Origin: Chitinophaga pinensis
GTDB taxonomy: Bacteria > Bacteroidota > Bacteroidia > Chitinophagales > CAMDFR01
Length of the DNA stretch: 64,000 bases
Direction: 5' to 3'
Assembly: GCA_945860705.1 (NCBI GenBank)
Contig: CAMART010000003.1
Span: 124,001 to 188,000 of the forward strand
In this document: in pieces, positions 1 through 8,619 of the stretch
How positions within the stretch are numbered: position 1 is the stretch's first letter
Layout: the number at the start of each line of letters is the position of its first letter
Notes under the pieces: generated by a model
What the model saw: only the letters and a program-made list of their open reading frames with translations
What the model was told of the DNA's origin: nothing
Database searches by the model: none
Made by a program: the position numbers and the translations under genes

Positions 1-122
1 ATTCTGTATTTATGAATTTACTTGCAGAAAATAATATCAATCTTGATAGAAAGATATTATCTGATATGGCTATGAATGACCCTGCAGCTTTCAAAGCATT
101 AGTAGAAAAAGTAAAAAAATAA
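1..122 (+). CDS. rplT: 50S ribosomal protein L20, C-terminal fragment
   Basis: The window opens inside a gene; codons begin at base 3 and 39 residues remain before the TAA. The tail ([20 protein letters not shown], then VEKVKK) has the usual end of ribosomal protein L20, where a Leu/Val-Asp-Arg-Lys-Ile-Leu-x-Asp helix precedes a Phe-x-x-Leu-Val-Glu segment. L20 binds 23S rRNA early in assembly of the large subunit. The start of the gene, and presumably rpmI and infC, lie outside the window. A strong terminator follows at once, so this is the end of its operon. Confidence 0.9.
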   Translation, partial: SVFMNLLAENNINLDRKILSDMAMNDPAAFKALVEKVKK

Positions 123-140
123 TTTTTATAAATACATACC

Positions 141-180
141 ATAGGCTATCAATTTATTTTTTGATAGCCTATTTTTATTT
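141..180 (+). terminator. Rho-independent terminator after rplT
   Basis: A perfect 12-bp stem (141-152 with 161-172, ATAGGCTATCAA and its complement) has an 8-base loop and is followed by a T-rich tract. It lies between the rplT stop and the prfB start. Confidence 0.9.
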
Positions 181-209
181 TATTAACGCATATAAAATCG
201 GTATTTGTT

Positions 210-1296
210 ATGACTAAAGAACAAATAGACACTATAAGAGGCAGAGTACTAGCCTTGAGGAGCTATCTTTGACGTCGATAATAGAAAACATATTATCTTC
301 GAACAGGAACAAATAACTCATCTTCCAGACTTTTGGACAGATGCAGCTAAAGCCGAATCCATCCTTAAAAATATTCGTACACACAAATCATGGGTCACTC
401 AATTTGATAAAGTGCAAGCGTCATTTGATGATTTACTTGTTCTACAAGACTTTTTGGAACAGGGTGAAACGAATGAAGAAGAACTGCGAAATCAAGAATC
501 CATACTCATGAGTCAAATAGAAGAGCTCGAATCTATCTGCACACTCAACCAGCCCGAAGATCAACTCGGAGCTATACTTGAAATAAATGCTGGAGCAGGC
601 GGAACAGAAAGCTGTGACTGGGTAGCCATGTTACTGCGAATGTATACAATGTATGCCGAGAAAAATGGATTTAAAGTATCCTTGCTTGACCAGAAGGACG
701 GTGATGTGGCTGGTATTAAATCTGCATCTATTGAAATAACTGGCGATTTAGCCTATGGTTATCTAAAAGGTGAAAATGGAGTGCATAGACTCGTGCGTAT
801 ATCTCCTTTTGACTCAAATGGCAAGCGACATACCACTTTTGCTTCTGTATATGTATATCCGATGGTAGATGATAGTATTGATATAAATATATCTCCAGCC
901 GATTTAGAATGGGATACTTTCAGAAGTAGTGGTGCAGGCGGACAAAATGTAAATAAGGTAGAAACAGCAGTACGTGTGAGACACTTGCCTAGTGGTATAG
1001 TTATAGAATGTCAGCAAGAGCGCTCTCAAGCTGGCAATAAAGATATCGCACTACGGATGCTCAAATCAAAACTCTATGAAATAGAAGTACAAAAGAAAAA
1101 TGAAGAACGTGCAAAAATAGAAGGGCAGAAAATGAAAATAGAATGGGGCTCACAAATAAGAAACTATGTGATGCATCCTTATAAACTTGTAAAAGATGCA
1201 CGCACAGGATATGAAACATCACAAGTACAAGATGTGATGGATGGAGATTTACACGCATTTATTAAAGCTTATTTATTGAGTTCACTTAATAAATAA
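210..1296 (+). CDS. prfB: Peptide chain release factor 2 (programmed +1 frameshift)
   Basis: RF2 recognises UGA and UAA stop codons in the ribosomal A site and triggers peptide release. Translation starts at ATG 210 and meets an in-frame TGA at 270-272 after 20 codons. A +1 shift at CTT-TGA-C (skipping T270) restores a frame that stays open to 1296, giving about 361 residues, close to the usual length of RF2. In the joined protein the codon-recognition tripeptide SPF lies near residues 198-200 and the catalytic GGQ ([15 protein letters not shown]) near 243-245. Without the frameshift only a truncated N-terminus is made, so RF2 controls its own synthesis. No Shine-Dalgarno is visible before ATG 210. 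An annotation that starts at GTG 412 would miss the first 67 residues. Confidence 0.97.
258..273 (+). promoter_or_regulatory. RF2 programmed frameshift site
   Basis: The sequence AGGAGC-TAT-CTT-TGA-C matches the known RF2 recoding signal: an internal Shine-Dalgarno-like AGGAG (258-262), a three-base spacer, the CTT slippery codon (267-269), and the TGA stop with a following C (270-273), a weak termination context. The peptidyl-tRNA slips from CUU to UUU when RF2 is scarce. Confidence 0.96.
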
Positions 1297-1365
1297 TTAT
1301 AGTTTATAAATAAATCTTCTATTTAAAATTCTTTTTTCATACTTTTATGATACAATTAATATTTT

Positions 1366-2736
1366 ATGAAAATTAAAAAAGAATATATCATTTTTAGCTT
1401 TATAGCCGGAATTATTATTCTTATCAATACGCTTCAACTATTAAAATTCATTTATCTTCCACATACCTTGATGTCTATCTCTAGATGGACATTAGTGATA
1501 ATATTAGCTTATTTTTCGTATCAAAGAAAATCGCTAACTTGGTGGACTTTTACTGGTATGCTTGCTGGTGCTTGCATTGGTCATGACTTTTCAGATTTTG
1601 CTATGAATCTTGATGTACTTAGTAAAATATTTATAAGACTCATAAAAACGATTATTGCACCCCTTCTATTTTCTACATTAGTTGTAGGTATTGCAGGTCA
1701 TAGCAATCTCAAACAAGTGGGACGAATGGGTTGGAAATCTTTATTATATTTTGAAGTGATCACTACTGTAGCTTTAGTTATTGGATTATTGGCAATAAAT
1801 ATCACAAAAGCTGGAGTAGGATTAGTAATACCTGAAAACACAAATGCTATCATTCAAAAAGTAGAAAAACAAGATTGGCAACAAATCGTACAACATATAT
1901 TTCCTGAAAACATTGCCAAATCAATAGCTGAAGGTCAAGTATTAGAAATAGTAGTATTTTCTGTTTTATTCGGTATAGGATTAGCCATGGTAAAAGACAG
2001 CACTAAAAAACAAACGATGCTCTCCTTTACAGAAAGTCTGAGTGAAGTGATGTTTAAATTTACACATGTGATTATGTATTTTGCACCTATAGGTATTATG
2101 GGTGCTGTAGCAGTGACCGTAGCAAAAAGTGGCATCACTCCTTTCTACTTTTTTGGCAAACTAGTTCTGACATTATATGTTGCATTATTTGTATTTGCAG
2201 TAGTAGTATTTATACCTATACTTATTTATTGCAAAGTAAATTTATTTAAATTCGTAAAAGCAATATCCGAACCTGTAACTATTGCATTTGGAACCGCAAG
2301 TAGCGAAGCTGCTCTTCCTTCTGCAATGGAAGCCTTAGTAAATTTTGGTGTGCCAAAAAAAATAGTGTCTTTTGTTTTACCTACTGGCTATAGCTTCAAT
2401 CTAGATGGAACTACGCTATACTTAGCTCTAGCAAGTGTATTTGTAGCTCAAGCAGCAGGTATTCATATGCCACTAAGTACTCAGATAGTGATGATGCTGA
2501 CCCTCATGCTTACAAGTAAAGGAGTAGCAGGTGTAAGAGGTGCATCATTAGTAATACTGATGGGAACTGCAGCACAATTTAATCTACCAGAAAAAATAAT
2601 TTTGGCTATGTTAAGCATAGATGCATTGATGGATATGGCTCGTACCGCTGTGAATGTAACAGGTAATTGTATTGCTAGTATTTTTATAGCTAAGTGGGAA
2701 GGCGAATTTCCTGCTATAAATCAAGAATCTTATTAA
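1366..2736 (+). CDS. Dicarboxylate/glutamate:cation symporter (DAACS family)
   Basis: A 456-residue inner-membrane transporter of the GltP/DctA family, which takes up glutamate, aspartate or C4-dicarboxylates with Na+ or H+. Family signatures are visible in order: the serine-rich re-entrant loop (TASSEAALPSAMEAL, about 310-325), the cation-site motif SFNLDGTTLY (about 343-352), the second hairpin loop TSKGVAGVRGASLVIL (about 385-400) and DALMDMARTAVNVTGN in the last helix. The N-terminus has extra hydrophobic segments. A TACTTTTA box (1340-1347) may be its promoter. The substrate cannot be decided from the sequence. Confidence 0.93.
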   Translation: MKIKKEYIIFSFIAGIIILINTLQLLKFIYLPHTLMSISRWTLVIILAYFSYQRKSLTWWTFTGMLAGACIGHDFSDFAMNLDVLSKIFIRLIKTIIAPLLFSTLVVGIAGHSNLKQVGRMGWKSLLYFEVITTVALVIGLLAINITKAGVGLVIPENTNAIIQKVEKQDWQQIVQHIFPENIAKSIAEGQVLEIVVFSVLFGIGLAMVKDSTKKQTMLSFTESLSEVMFKFTHVIMYFAPIGIMGAVAVTVAKSGITPFYFFGKLVLTLYVALFVFAVVVFIPILIYCKVNLFKFVKAISEPVTIAFGTASSEAALPSAMEALVNFGVPKKIVSFVLPTGYSFNLDGTTLYLALASVFVAQAAGIHMPLSTQIVMMLTLMLTSKGVAGVRGASLVILMGTAAQFNLPEKIILAMLSIDALMDMARTAVNVTGNCIASIFIAKWEGEFPAINQESY

Positions 2737-2766
2737 AAATACAATTTTTAATGAAATAATTTAATA

Positions 2767-2797
2767 TTGGAATAGTATTTGTTAATGTATATCTTTG
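2767..2797 (+). promoter_or_regulatory. Bacteroidota-type promoter for the lipoprotein pair
   Basis: TATCTTTG at 2790-2797 matches the TAnnTTTG -7 box of Bacteroidota promoters. A TTG at 2767-2769 lies 20 bases upstream, where the -33 box is expected. The downstream gene begins at 2837. Confidence 0.6.
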
Positions 2798-2836
2798 TAA
2801 ACTATAACTATATTTAAAAACAAAAAAGCAATAAAA

Positions 2837-3085
2837 ATGAAAAAAGCAGGTTTATTATTAGTATCTGGGTTTTTTGCTCTTGCACTTTCTTCTTGTGGAA
2901 CAGCTTATACACCTATGACTGAAGAACAAATTAATGCAAAAGTAGACTCTACTTTCAATGCACAAAAAGAAGCTATCACAACTACAGCAAATGAAGCATG
3001 TGCATCTACTATGGAAGCATCAGTAGCAGCTAAAGTTGAAGAATTAAAAGCAGCAGCAACAACTACTACTACAGTAACTAAATGA
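2837..3085 (+). CDS. Small Ala/Thr-rich lipoprotein
   Basis: An 82-residue protein with a lipoprotein signal peptide: a Lys-Lys start, a hydrophobic core, and a lipobox LSSC with the lipidated Cys at residue 20. The mature part of about 62 residues is rich in Ala, Thr, Glu and Lys, is probably mostly helical, and ends in a run of Thr. It resembles the next gene in layout (signal peptide, short charged helix with one internal Cys, Thr-rich tail), so the two look like diverged paralogues in one operon 31 bases apart. Abundant small lipoproteins can act as spacers or structural parts of the envelope, but no function can be assigned. Confidence 0.8.
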   Translation: MKKAGLLLVSGFFALALSSCGTAYTPMTEEQINAKVDSTFNAQKEAITTTANEACASTMEASVAAKVEELKAAATTTTTVTK

Positions 3086-3116
3086 TTATTAATCAAAATA
3101 TAAAGTATAAATAAAA

Positions 3117-3545
3117 ATGAAAAAATTAATATATAGCTTAGGAATTTCTTCTTTCATGGCATTAGCTATCACAGGTTGCAAACAAGGTAACGCTGAAGAA
3201 ATGATGAAAAACGATATGGAAAAAGTAAACGCTAACGTTCAATCTAAAATAGATGAATTGAACATGACTCTTAGCGATGAATGTAATACTAAAGTAATGG
3301 AAGCAGCTCAAACAGCGTTTGCTGCTATGCCTAAAACAACTGTGAAAACTACTGTTAAAAAACCAGCAACTAAACCTACTACTACTACTACTACTACTAC
3401 TAAAACAACTGGTGGATTAGGTGATGGTAAAAAAGGTACTACTACTACTACTGATGTAAAAATCGGTGAAGGTAAAAAAGGAACTACTACAACTACTACA
3501 GAGGTGAAATTAGGTGCAGGTAAAAAAGGTTTACAAAACAAATAA
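3117..3545 (+). CDS. Lipoprotein with Thr-rich and GKKG repeats
   Basis: A 142-residue predicted lipoprotein (lipobox AITGC, Cys 21). A charged, probably helical segment (about 25-65) is followed by a low-complexity tail. In the tail, poly-Thr runs alternate with a repeated unit of the form G-x-GKKG-TTTTT-x-x-V-K-I/L-G, seen nearly three times. The DNA under the longest Thr run is (ACT)8 at 3378-3401. The tail is very basic and flexible, which would suit contact with peptidoglycan or anionic surface polymers; that is inference. It shares an operon and layout with the lipoprotein at 2837, and a terminator follows. Confidence 0.8.
   Translation: MKKLIYSLGISSFMALAITGCKQGNAEEMMKNDMEKVNANVQSKIDELNMTLSDECNTKVMEAAQTAFAAMPKTTVKTTVKKPATKPTTTTTTTTKTTGGLGDGKKGTTTTTDVKIGEGKKGTTTTTTEVKLGAGKKGLQNK
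3378..3401 (+). repeat. (ACT)8 trinucleotide tract in a lipoprotein gene
   Basis: Eight uninterrupted ACT units encode eight Thr in the tail of the lipoprotein at 3117-3545. A shorter (ACT)n tract lies near 3438. Because the unit is three bases, length changes would keep the frame and only alter the Thr run. Confidence 0.9.
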
Positions 3546-3565
3546 TCTTTTTAAATTTATAATAT

Positions 3566-3600
3566 AAAAATGGTTGAGAAAATTCTCAACCATTTTTTTT
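3566..3600 (+). terminator. Terminator after the lipoprotein pair
   Basis: The stem AAAATGGTTGAGAA pairs with TTCTCAACCATTTT across a two-base loop and ends in a run of T. It closes the operon 2837-3545. Confidence 0.88.
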
Positions 3601-3970
3601 ATGCATAAAATAAACTAATGAATCAAACAAAGGGCTTATACTCTTTTTAGATAAACTTGAATTAAATAATTTCAATTAAAAAAAGTTCACTTATATACTG
3701 AGATTTATATTTAATTAAAATATAGGACTGATAATTTTGGATAAATAATCAATAATATTTGCCACTCATCATTTTATACAGAATAAATTAACCTATTTTT
3801 TCTTATGAACAGATCAAAAATAGCTTCTCAATGCTTAGTGATATTTGATATTTATTTATAAATAGAAGTCAACTAATACAAAATTAATATCTAGTATATA
3901 TTATTTATAAGTCTATGCATATTAATTATAGTCTAAATGGCTAATTCAATATTTAAATATAAAGTATACA
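3601..3970. other. AT-rich intergenic stretch, no gene seen
   Basis: This stretch between two convergent transcription units is very AT-rich, with stops in all frames and no long repeat or RNA-like structure that I can see. It is bounded by a plus-strand terminator (3566-3600) and a minus-strand terminator (about 3972-4006). Confidence 0.6.
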
Positions 3971-3971
3971 C

Positions 3972-4006
3972 ATAAAAAAATCGGCTAGGATTTTCCTAGC
4001 CGACTT
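3972..4006 (-). terminator. Terminator for the EGF-like lipoprotein genes
   Basis: TCGGCTAGGA (3981-3990) pairs with TCCTAGCCGA (3994-4003). On the minus strand the stem is followed by a T run (A run at 3974-3980 on plus), so it ends transcription coming from 4539 and 5141. Confidence 0.88.
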
Positions 4007-4029
4007 TAATAAATTATAATATATTATTA

Positions 4030-4539
4030 TTATAGTTTAGTCCAAGTACCTGAACAAGTTTCTGTTGCACCACCAGCTGAAATAGTATAATTCATAGTGA
4101 TAGTAGAACCTGAAATCGTACCTGTTCCAGATACAGTATATCCAGATATTGTTTGATTAGCTACAGTTACTGTAGTGCCACTTACTGTCATAGCTACTCC
4201 ATCAAGTGAAGTATATCCACCAAAATCGTTAACTAAGATTTTGTCTAAAGAAGTACCGCTAGCAGCGAAATCTACTGTATAAGTAGCAGCACCAGTTACT
4301 GAACAAGTTTCTGTAACACTATATGTAGCAGCTCCAGATGCATTTAATAATACTGCTCTATCTATTACATCACAAAAAGTACCTGATGTACCTGCAGGGC
4401 AATCACAAGTACCTTCTATACAAATACCATCATTTTGACAAACTACATCTTTACATTTGTCAGTAACACATGAAGAAATACCTGTAGCTAATGCTACTGA
4501 AACACCTGTTGCGATTAAAAACGCTTTAATTTTTTTCAT
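4030..4539 (-). CDS. Lipoprotein with an EGF-like Cys-rich module
   Basis: A 169-residue predicted lipoprotein. The chosen start (CAT at 4537-4539) begins MKKIKAF and gives a clean signal peptide with lipobox ISSC (Cys 24); an in-frame start at 4590 adds an unlikely leader. Just after the lipid anchor comes a short module with six Cys spaced as in EGF domains (CKDVVCQNDGIC, then CDCPAGTSGTFC). The rest is Thr/Ser/Gly-rich, probably beta, with a pair of similar ETCSVTGA/ETCSGTW segments around two further Cys. It is a paralogue of the gene at 4605-5141. A surface-exposed binding role is possible, but nothing identifies a ligand. Confidence 0.82.
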   Translation of the reverse strand: MKKIKAFLIATGVSVALATGISSCVTDKCKDVVCQNDGICIEGTCDCPAGTSGTFCDVIDRAVLLNASGAATYSVTETCSVTGAATYTVDFAASGTSLDKILVNDFGGYTSLDGVAMTVSGTTVTVANQTISGYTVSGTGTISGSTITMNYTISAGGATETCSGTWTKL

Positions 4540-4604
4540 TTTTTTGAAATTATTGTTTAGGTTAAAAAAATATATATTATTCGTTTGCAAAAATGGTGCC
4601 TTTT

Positions 4605-5141
4605 TTACAACTTTTCATAAAAGACTCTACATTTTTCTATTTGGTTGCTTCCACCACTATAATAATTTACTGTATAATCAATGATAATCTTTTTAGTTTC
4701 ATAATCAATAATGCCTGAGCCAAAAAATAAATACCCATCAAAAGTGCCTAAAGTAGGACAAACATATTGACTATCTATATTTATCAAATCATTTTTTATA
4801 ACAAATTTTATGTAATAATCACCTCCTGAACAAGTAAAGTCTCCTAAATTTTTTAAATTAAATGTTGAATCATCTAATTGTATAATTTTTGATATACTAT
4901 TTATCATAGTACATGTATCTATTGTATTATAATCCCCATCTATACTATCTATTAAATTTATTTCACAATTTTCACCTCTTGTATTTGCAGGGCAAATGCA
5001 TTTACAGTTATCTGTATCGTATAGCAGAATTCCTTTGTTATAGCAAGTATAATCTCCACATGGTTTTTTATTACAAGCATATACACATATGATTATAAAT
5101 AATATTAACAATGATGTACTACCAATAAAAAGTCTCTTCAT
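4605..5141 (-). CDS. EGF-like lipoprotein, paralogue of its neighbour
   Basis: A 178-residue predicted lipoprotein with lipobox VYAC (Cys 23) followed at once by a Cys-rich EGF-like module (CGDYTCYNKGILLYDTDNC, then CICPANTRGENC). The remaining part has three more Cys and ends with CRVFYEKL. It has the same plan as the protein at 4030-4539 and lies 65 bases upstream in the same direction, so the two probably arose by tandem duplication and share a transcript. A TATTTTTG box on the minus strand (5160-5167) could be the promoter. Function unknown. Confidence 0.82.
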   Translation of the reverse strand: MKRLFIGSTSLLILFIIICVYACNKKPCGDYTCYNKGILLYDTDNCKCICPANTRGENCEINLIDSIDGDYNTIDTCTMINSISKIIQLDDSTFNLKNLGDFTCSGGDYYIKFVIKNDLINIDSQYVCPTLGTFDGYLFFGSGIIDYETKKIIIDYTVNYYSGGSNQIEKCRVFYEKL

Positions 5142-5228
5142 AATGAAATTAATTATTTACAAAAATAAATCATTAATAATTTCGTTAAGTATAAAGTTAA
5201 TTATATCTTCTATTTAAATCTAGTTTTA

Positions 5229-5236
5229 TAACTTTG
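5229..5236 (+). promoter_or_regulatory. Possible -7 box for the 5254 surface operon
   Basis: TAACTTTG fits TAnnTTTG and lies 17 bases before the GTG start at 5254. No clear -33 TTG is visible. Confidence 0.4.
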
Positions 5237-5253
5237 TATACTTATTTAAGGCT

Positions 5254-7314
5254 GTGAAATACATATATCTATTTCTTCTTTTTATTTTATCAAGTGCACT
5301 AAAAGCACAGTCTACCAATATATCTGGTATTGTAAATTCATATTATCAAGTAGATACATTATATACTTCTAATTGTAGAGTATATATAGATGTAAGCTCA
5401 TCACTTGGATTAAGTATTGGAGATGAAATTCTTATTATTCAGATGCAGGGTGCTGTAATAGATACTAGCAATTCAGTAAACTTTGGTAATATTCGTAGAT
5501 ATATGAATGCAGGAAATTTTGAATTTGCAATTATTAAAAATATTCAAGGAAACCGATTAGAATTAAACAGTTTACTAAAAAAGTATTTTAACTCATCAGA
5601 TAAAGTACAAATAGTAAAAGTAGCTAAGTATACTAATGCAAATGTCAATACAAATGTAATATGCACACCATGGAATGGAAGTACAGGCGGTATTATAGCT
5701 ATTGAAGCTACAGATACACTTACACTCAATGCAAATATAGATGCATCAGATAGAGGTTTTAGAGGGGGTAACTTATATCCCAACGAGCCAAGAATTTGCA
5801 ATGATACCAGACCATACTGGTCACTCAATACAGGTGCAAGAGGACCCAAAGGCGAAAGTATTTTTAAATATAATACAAAATATGAAGCAGGAATAAACTA
5901 TATAGCTAATGGTGGTGGAAGTGGTAGCGCTAACAATAGTGGTGCAGGAGGTGGAAGTAATGCTGGACAAGGAGGAGATGGTGGCTCACAAACTACTGAT
6001 TGTAGTATAAGTAGTAATAATGGATTAGGTGCATTGCCATTTGATTATTTTGGTTTGGATAGAGTATTTATGGGTGGTGGCGGTGGTGCAGGTCAGCAAG
6101 ATGAAAGCATGGCTAGTGCAGGTATGAATGGAGGTGGTATAGTTTTTATAAAATCTAGATATCTAAAAGGGAATAGTTTTAGTATAAAAGCAAATGGAGG
6201 AAATCAAACAAATGATGCAGGAAACAGTGTAATAGCAGATGGAGCTGGTGCTGGTGGTGCTGGTGGTTTAGTAGTACTAGATATTAACAACTATATAAAT
6301 AATATAAATATAGAAGTACAAGGTGGAAAAGGTGGTGATACAAGAATAGAAGACCCTGTCATTTGTACTGGTCCAGGTGGTGGTGGTGGACTTATCTGGC
6401 ATAGTGGTGCTAGTCTTTCACCATTAGTTACTACAAATGTGATTGGTGGAAATGCTGGCATCTGTATCAATACGCTATCTCCTATTGGGGGTACAAATTA
6501 CAACGCTTTGAATGGTGGTGATGGATATACAAAAGAAAACTTTGTGACTTCTATAAACAACTACCAACATCCAGAAATTACTCTTATAAATAATGATACA
6601 CTAGTATGTGCTTTTGATTCCGTAAAACTAACTGCACAATATACTGCTCTTGGTGAAAGTTTTACAAGATGGACACCTAGTAATCAAATAGTATATGAAA
6701 TAGATAATAATGCTAGTATATCACCCGCTACTCCTCTACAATATTACTTCACCGTAACAGACTCCTTTGGTTGCTATGATATAGATAGTGTTTTTGTAGA
6801 TGTACTACCACTACCTATAAGCAATCTAAATGATGAGTATATTATACAACTTTATGATAGTATACAATTATTTCCAACTATAAATGATAGCATATATTGG
6901 TCGACAAATCGTTTTATTGACTCTATATATTCATTCTCACCTGTCTTTACTCCTCCTCGTTCACAATTATATAGATACTATATAATAGACTCCAATAATT
7001 GTGTATTATATGATTCACTATTGATAAAAGTAAAACAATGTACTAATCTTGGATTGGCTAATATTTTCACACCAAATGGTGACGGAAAAAATGATTTTTA
7101 TCATTTTAAAAACATATTAATTGATGAATTAATCAATTTTCAGATATTTAATAGATGGGGAGAGCTCGTTTTTGAGACCAAAAGTCTATCTGACCAATGG
7201 GACGGAAGTTATAAAGGACGAGAACTCCCAACTGATGTTTATACCTATCAAATCATCGGAATATGCTATGGTGCAAGGTTTGAAGACTCTGGAAACATTT
7301 CATTGATAAGATAG
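5254..7314 (+). CDS. T9SS type B (CHU_C) Gly-rich surface protein
   Basis: A 686-residue secreted protein. The start is a GTG at 5254 that opens directly into a signal peptide (KYIYLFLLFILSSALKAQS). The middle, about residues 200-400, is rich in Gly with many GGGGG and GGSGS runs. A short PKD/Ig-like part follows (about 440-590). The last 90 residues are a gliding motility-associated C-terminal domain (ANIFTPNGDGKNDFYHF, FNRWGELVFE, WDGSYKGRELPTDVYTY, GNISLIR), the type B signal for T9SS export. Genes for a PorP/SprF protein and an OmpA-type anchor follow, so it is probably the exported surface component of that unit. What it binds is unknown. Confidence 0.9.
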   Translation: MKYIYLFLLFILSSALKAQSTNISGIVNSYYQVDTLYTSNCRVYIDVSSSLGLSIGDEILIIQMQGAVIDTSNSVNFGNIRRYMNAGNFEFAIIKNIQGNRLELNSLLKKYFNSSDKVQIVKVAKYTNANVNTNVICTPWNGSTGGIIAIEATDTLTLNANIDASDRGFRGGNLYPNEPRICNDTRPYWSLNTGARGPKGESIFKYNTKYEAGINYIANGGGSGSANNSGAGGGSNAGQGGDGGSQTTDCSISSNNGLGALPFDYFGLDRVFMGGGGGAGQQDESMASAGMNGGGIVFIKSRYLKGNSFSIKANGGNQTNDAGNSVIADGAGAGGAGGLVVLDINNYINNINIEVQGGKGGDTRIEDPVICTGPGGGGGLIWHSGASLSPLVTTNVIGGNAGICINTLSPIGGTNYNALNGGDGYTKENFVTSINNYQHPEITLINNDTLVCAFDSVKLTAQYTALGESFTRWTPSNQIVYEIDNNASISPATPLQYYFTVTDSFGCYDIDSVFVDVLPLPISNLNDEYIIQLYDSIQLFPTINDSIYWSTNRFIDSIYSFSPVFTPPRSQLYRYYIIDSNNCVLYDSLLIKVKQCTNLGLANIFTPNGDGKNDFYHFKNILIDELINFQIFNRWGELVFETKSLSDQWDGSYKGRELPTDVYTYQIIGICYGARFEDSGNISLIR

Positions 7315-7414
7315 TACATAACATGTTTATAAGAAAAATGTTGAAAAAACAGAATAGTTTTTTTGTTTTTAAGAATTTTTAGTATTTTGTGCCCTTAAAT
7401 AATCAGTTAACTAT

Positions 7415-8560
7415 ATGAATCTTAATCTACAAAAAAGTAAATTACTTGTATTGATTTTGTTCGTATTTGGCTCTGTGAGCACATACGCACAAGACATCCA
7501 CTTTTCGCAGTATTATGCATCGCCCATGACTTTAAACCCAGCACTCACTGGAAAGTTTAATGGCGAATATCGTATTGGTGGCATATACAGATCACAATGG
7601 GCTCCAGCAGGTTCTCCATTATTTATGACTCCGGCACTAGGTGTTGATTTTTCACTTTTCAAAGGAAAGCTGAAAAAAGATGCTGTAGGCGTAGGCTTAG
7701 AATTATTTACAGACAGACAAAACAAAGCTACTTTGGTTCAATACCAAATACTAGCTTCTCTTGCATACCACAAAGGTATAGGTAGAAACAACGGTACTCA
7801 AATCTCTCTTGGTTTTCAAGGAGGATATGTGATGAAACAATTAAATCCTCAAAATCTTCAATTTGGAGATGGATTTACTGCTCTAGGTACACCTAATCCA
7901 TATACTTCTTCAGCAGAAATAGCTAGTCTTAATGACAATTTTGGTTATTTCAATATGAATGCTGGTTTATTTGTTAATAGTAAGATACATGAAAAAGCGG
8001 TAGTATACGGTGGTTATAGCTTTAATAATATCGGTAGACCAGTTGAACAATTTAGTGATAGAACAGTTGGTAATAATAAACAAGGTATAGCTTGGAGACA
8101 AGTAGTACATGTAGGTGCGGAATGGGGTGCTGGTAAAAGAATAGTTGTAATACCTGGTGTATTATGGCAAATGCAAGCTAAAGCGCAGGAATTAAATTTT
8201 GGTATCACAGCGGGGTATCATGTAAAAATGGATCCAAACGGAGGTAGAGACCATACTACAGTATTTTTAGGTCTTTGGAATAGAATGACTCCAAATTATT
8301 TTACAGATACAAAAGCTAAATATGGTGAAGAGTCTATCATACCAAAAATTGGTTTGGAATTTAAAAGAATCCGATTTGGCGCAGCTTTAGATATTCCGAT
8401 GTCTAAAATTAGTCTTACAAAAAATGGTATAGTAGGTGGTACTGGTTTAGCAGCATCATATAATGGCAATAGACCATTAGCTTTTGAAATAAGCTTGGCT
8501 TATATAGGTAGAACATCTTCTCCTAAAGAGAATATTTACTTATTTAATCCACGTTTCTAA
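7415..8560 (+). CDS. PorP/SprF family T9SS outer-membrane protein
   Basis: A 381-residue outer-membrane beta-barrel protein with a signal peptide ending near VSTYAQD. The family opening is clear: DIHFSQYYASPMTLNPALTG, then YRIGGIYRSQW. SprF in Flavobacterium helps export and attach the adhesin SprB, and PorP/SprF proteins are thought to dock type B cargo at the cell surface. It lies 100 bases after a type B protein and 60 bases before an OmpA/PD40 protein, the usual grouping. It is one of three PorP/SprF genes in the window (also 21746 and 30501) and ends with the typical beta-strand ending in Phe. Confidence 0.93.
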   Translation: MNLNLQKSKLLVLILFVFGSVSTYAQDIHFSQYYASPMTLNPALTGKFNGEYRIGGIYRSQWAPAGSPLFMTPALGVDFSLFKGKLKKDAVGVGLELFTDRQNKATLVQYQILASLAYHKGIGRNNGTQISLGFQGGYVMKQLNPQNLQFGDGFTALGTPNPYTSSAEIASLNDNFGYFNMNAGLFVNSKIHEKAVVYGGYSFNNIGRPVEQFSDRTVGNNKQGIAWRQVVHVGAEWGAGKRIVVIPGVLWQMQAKAQELNFGITAGYHVKMDPNGGRDHTTVFLGLWNRMTPNYFTDTKAKYGEESIIPKIGLEFKRIRFGAALDIPMSKISLTKNGIVGGTGLAASYNGNRPLAFEISLAYIGRTSSPKENIYLFNPRF

Positions 8561-8619
8561 TTAAAGTATAAAAGCTAATTAATAAAAGTTTAACCCAAAA
8601 AATTAAAAAAATTCAATAT

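Noticed and set aside
1061-1258. Minus-strand ORF inside prfB
   Set aside because: It lies wholly within a well-conserved gene and its translation is low-complexity with many Leu/Phe/His, as in a shadow frame.
3308-3541. Minus-strand ORF of Val and Pro under the Thr-rich tail
   Set aside because: It is the complement of the (ACT)n repeats and has no start region or signal of its own.
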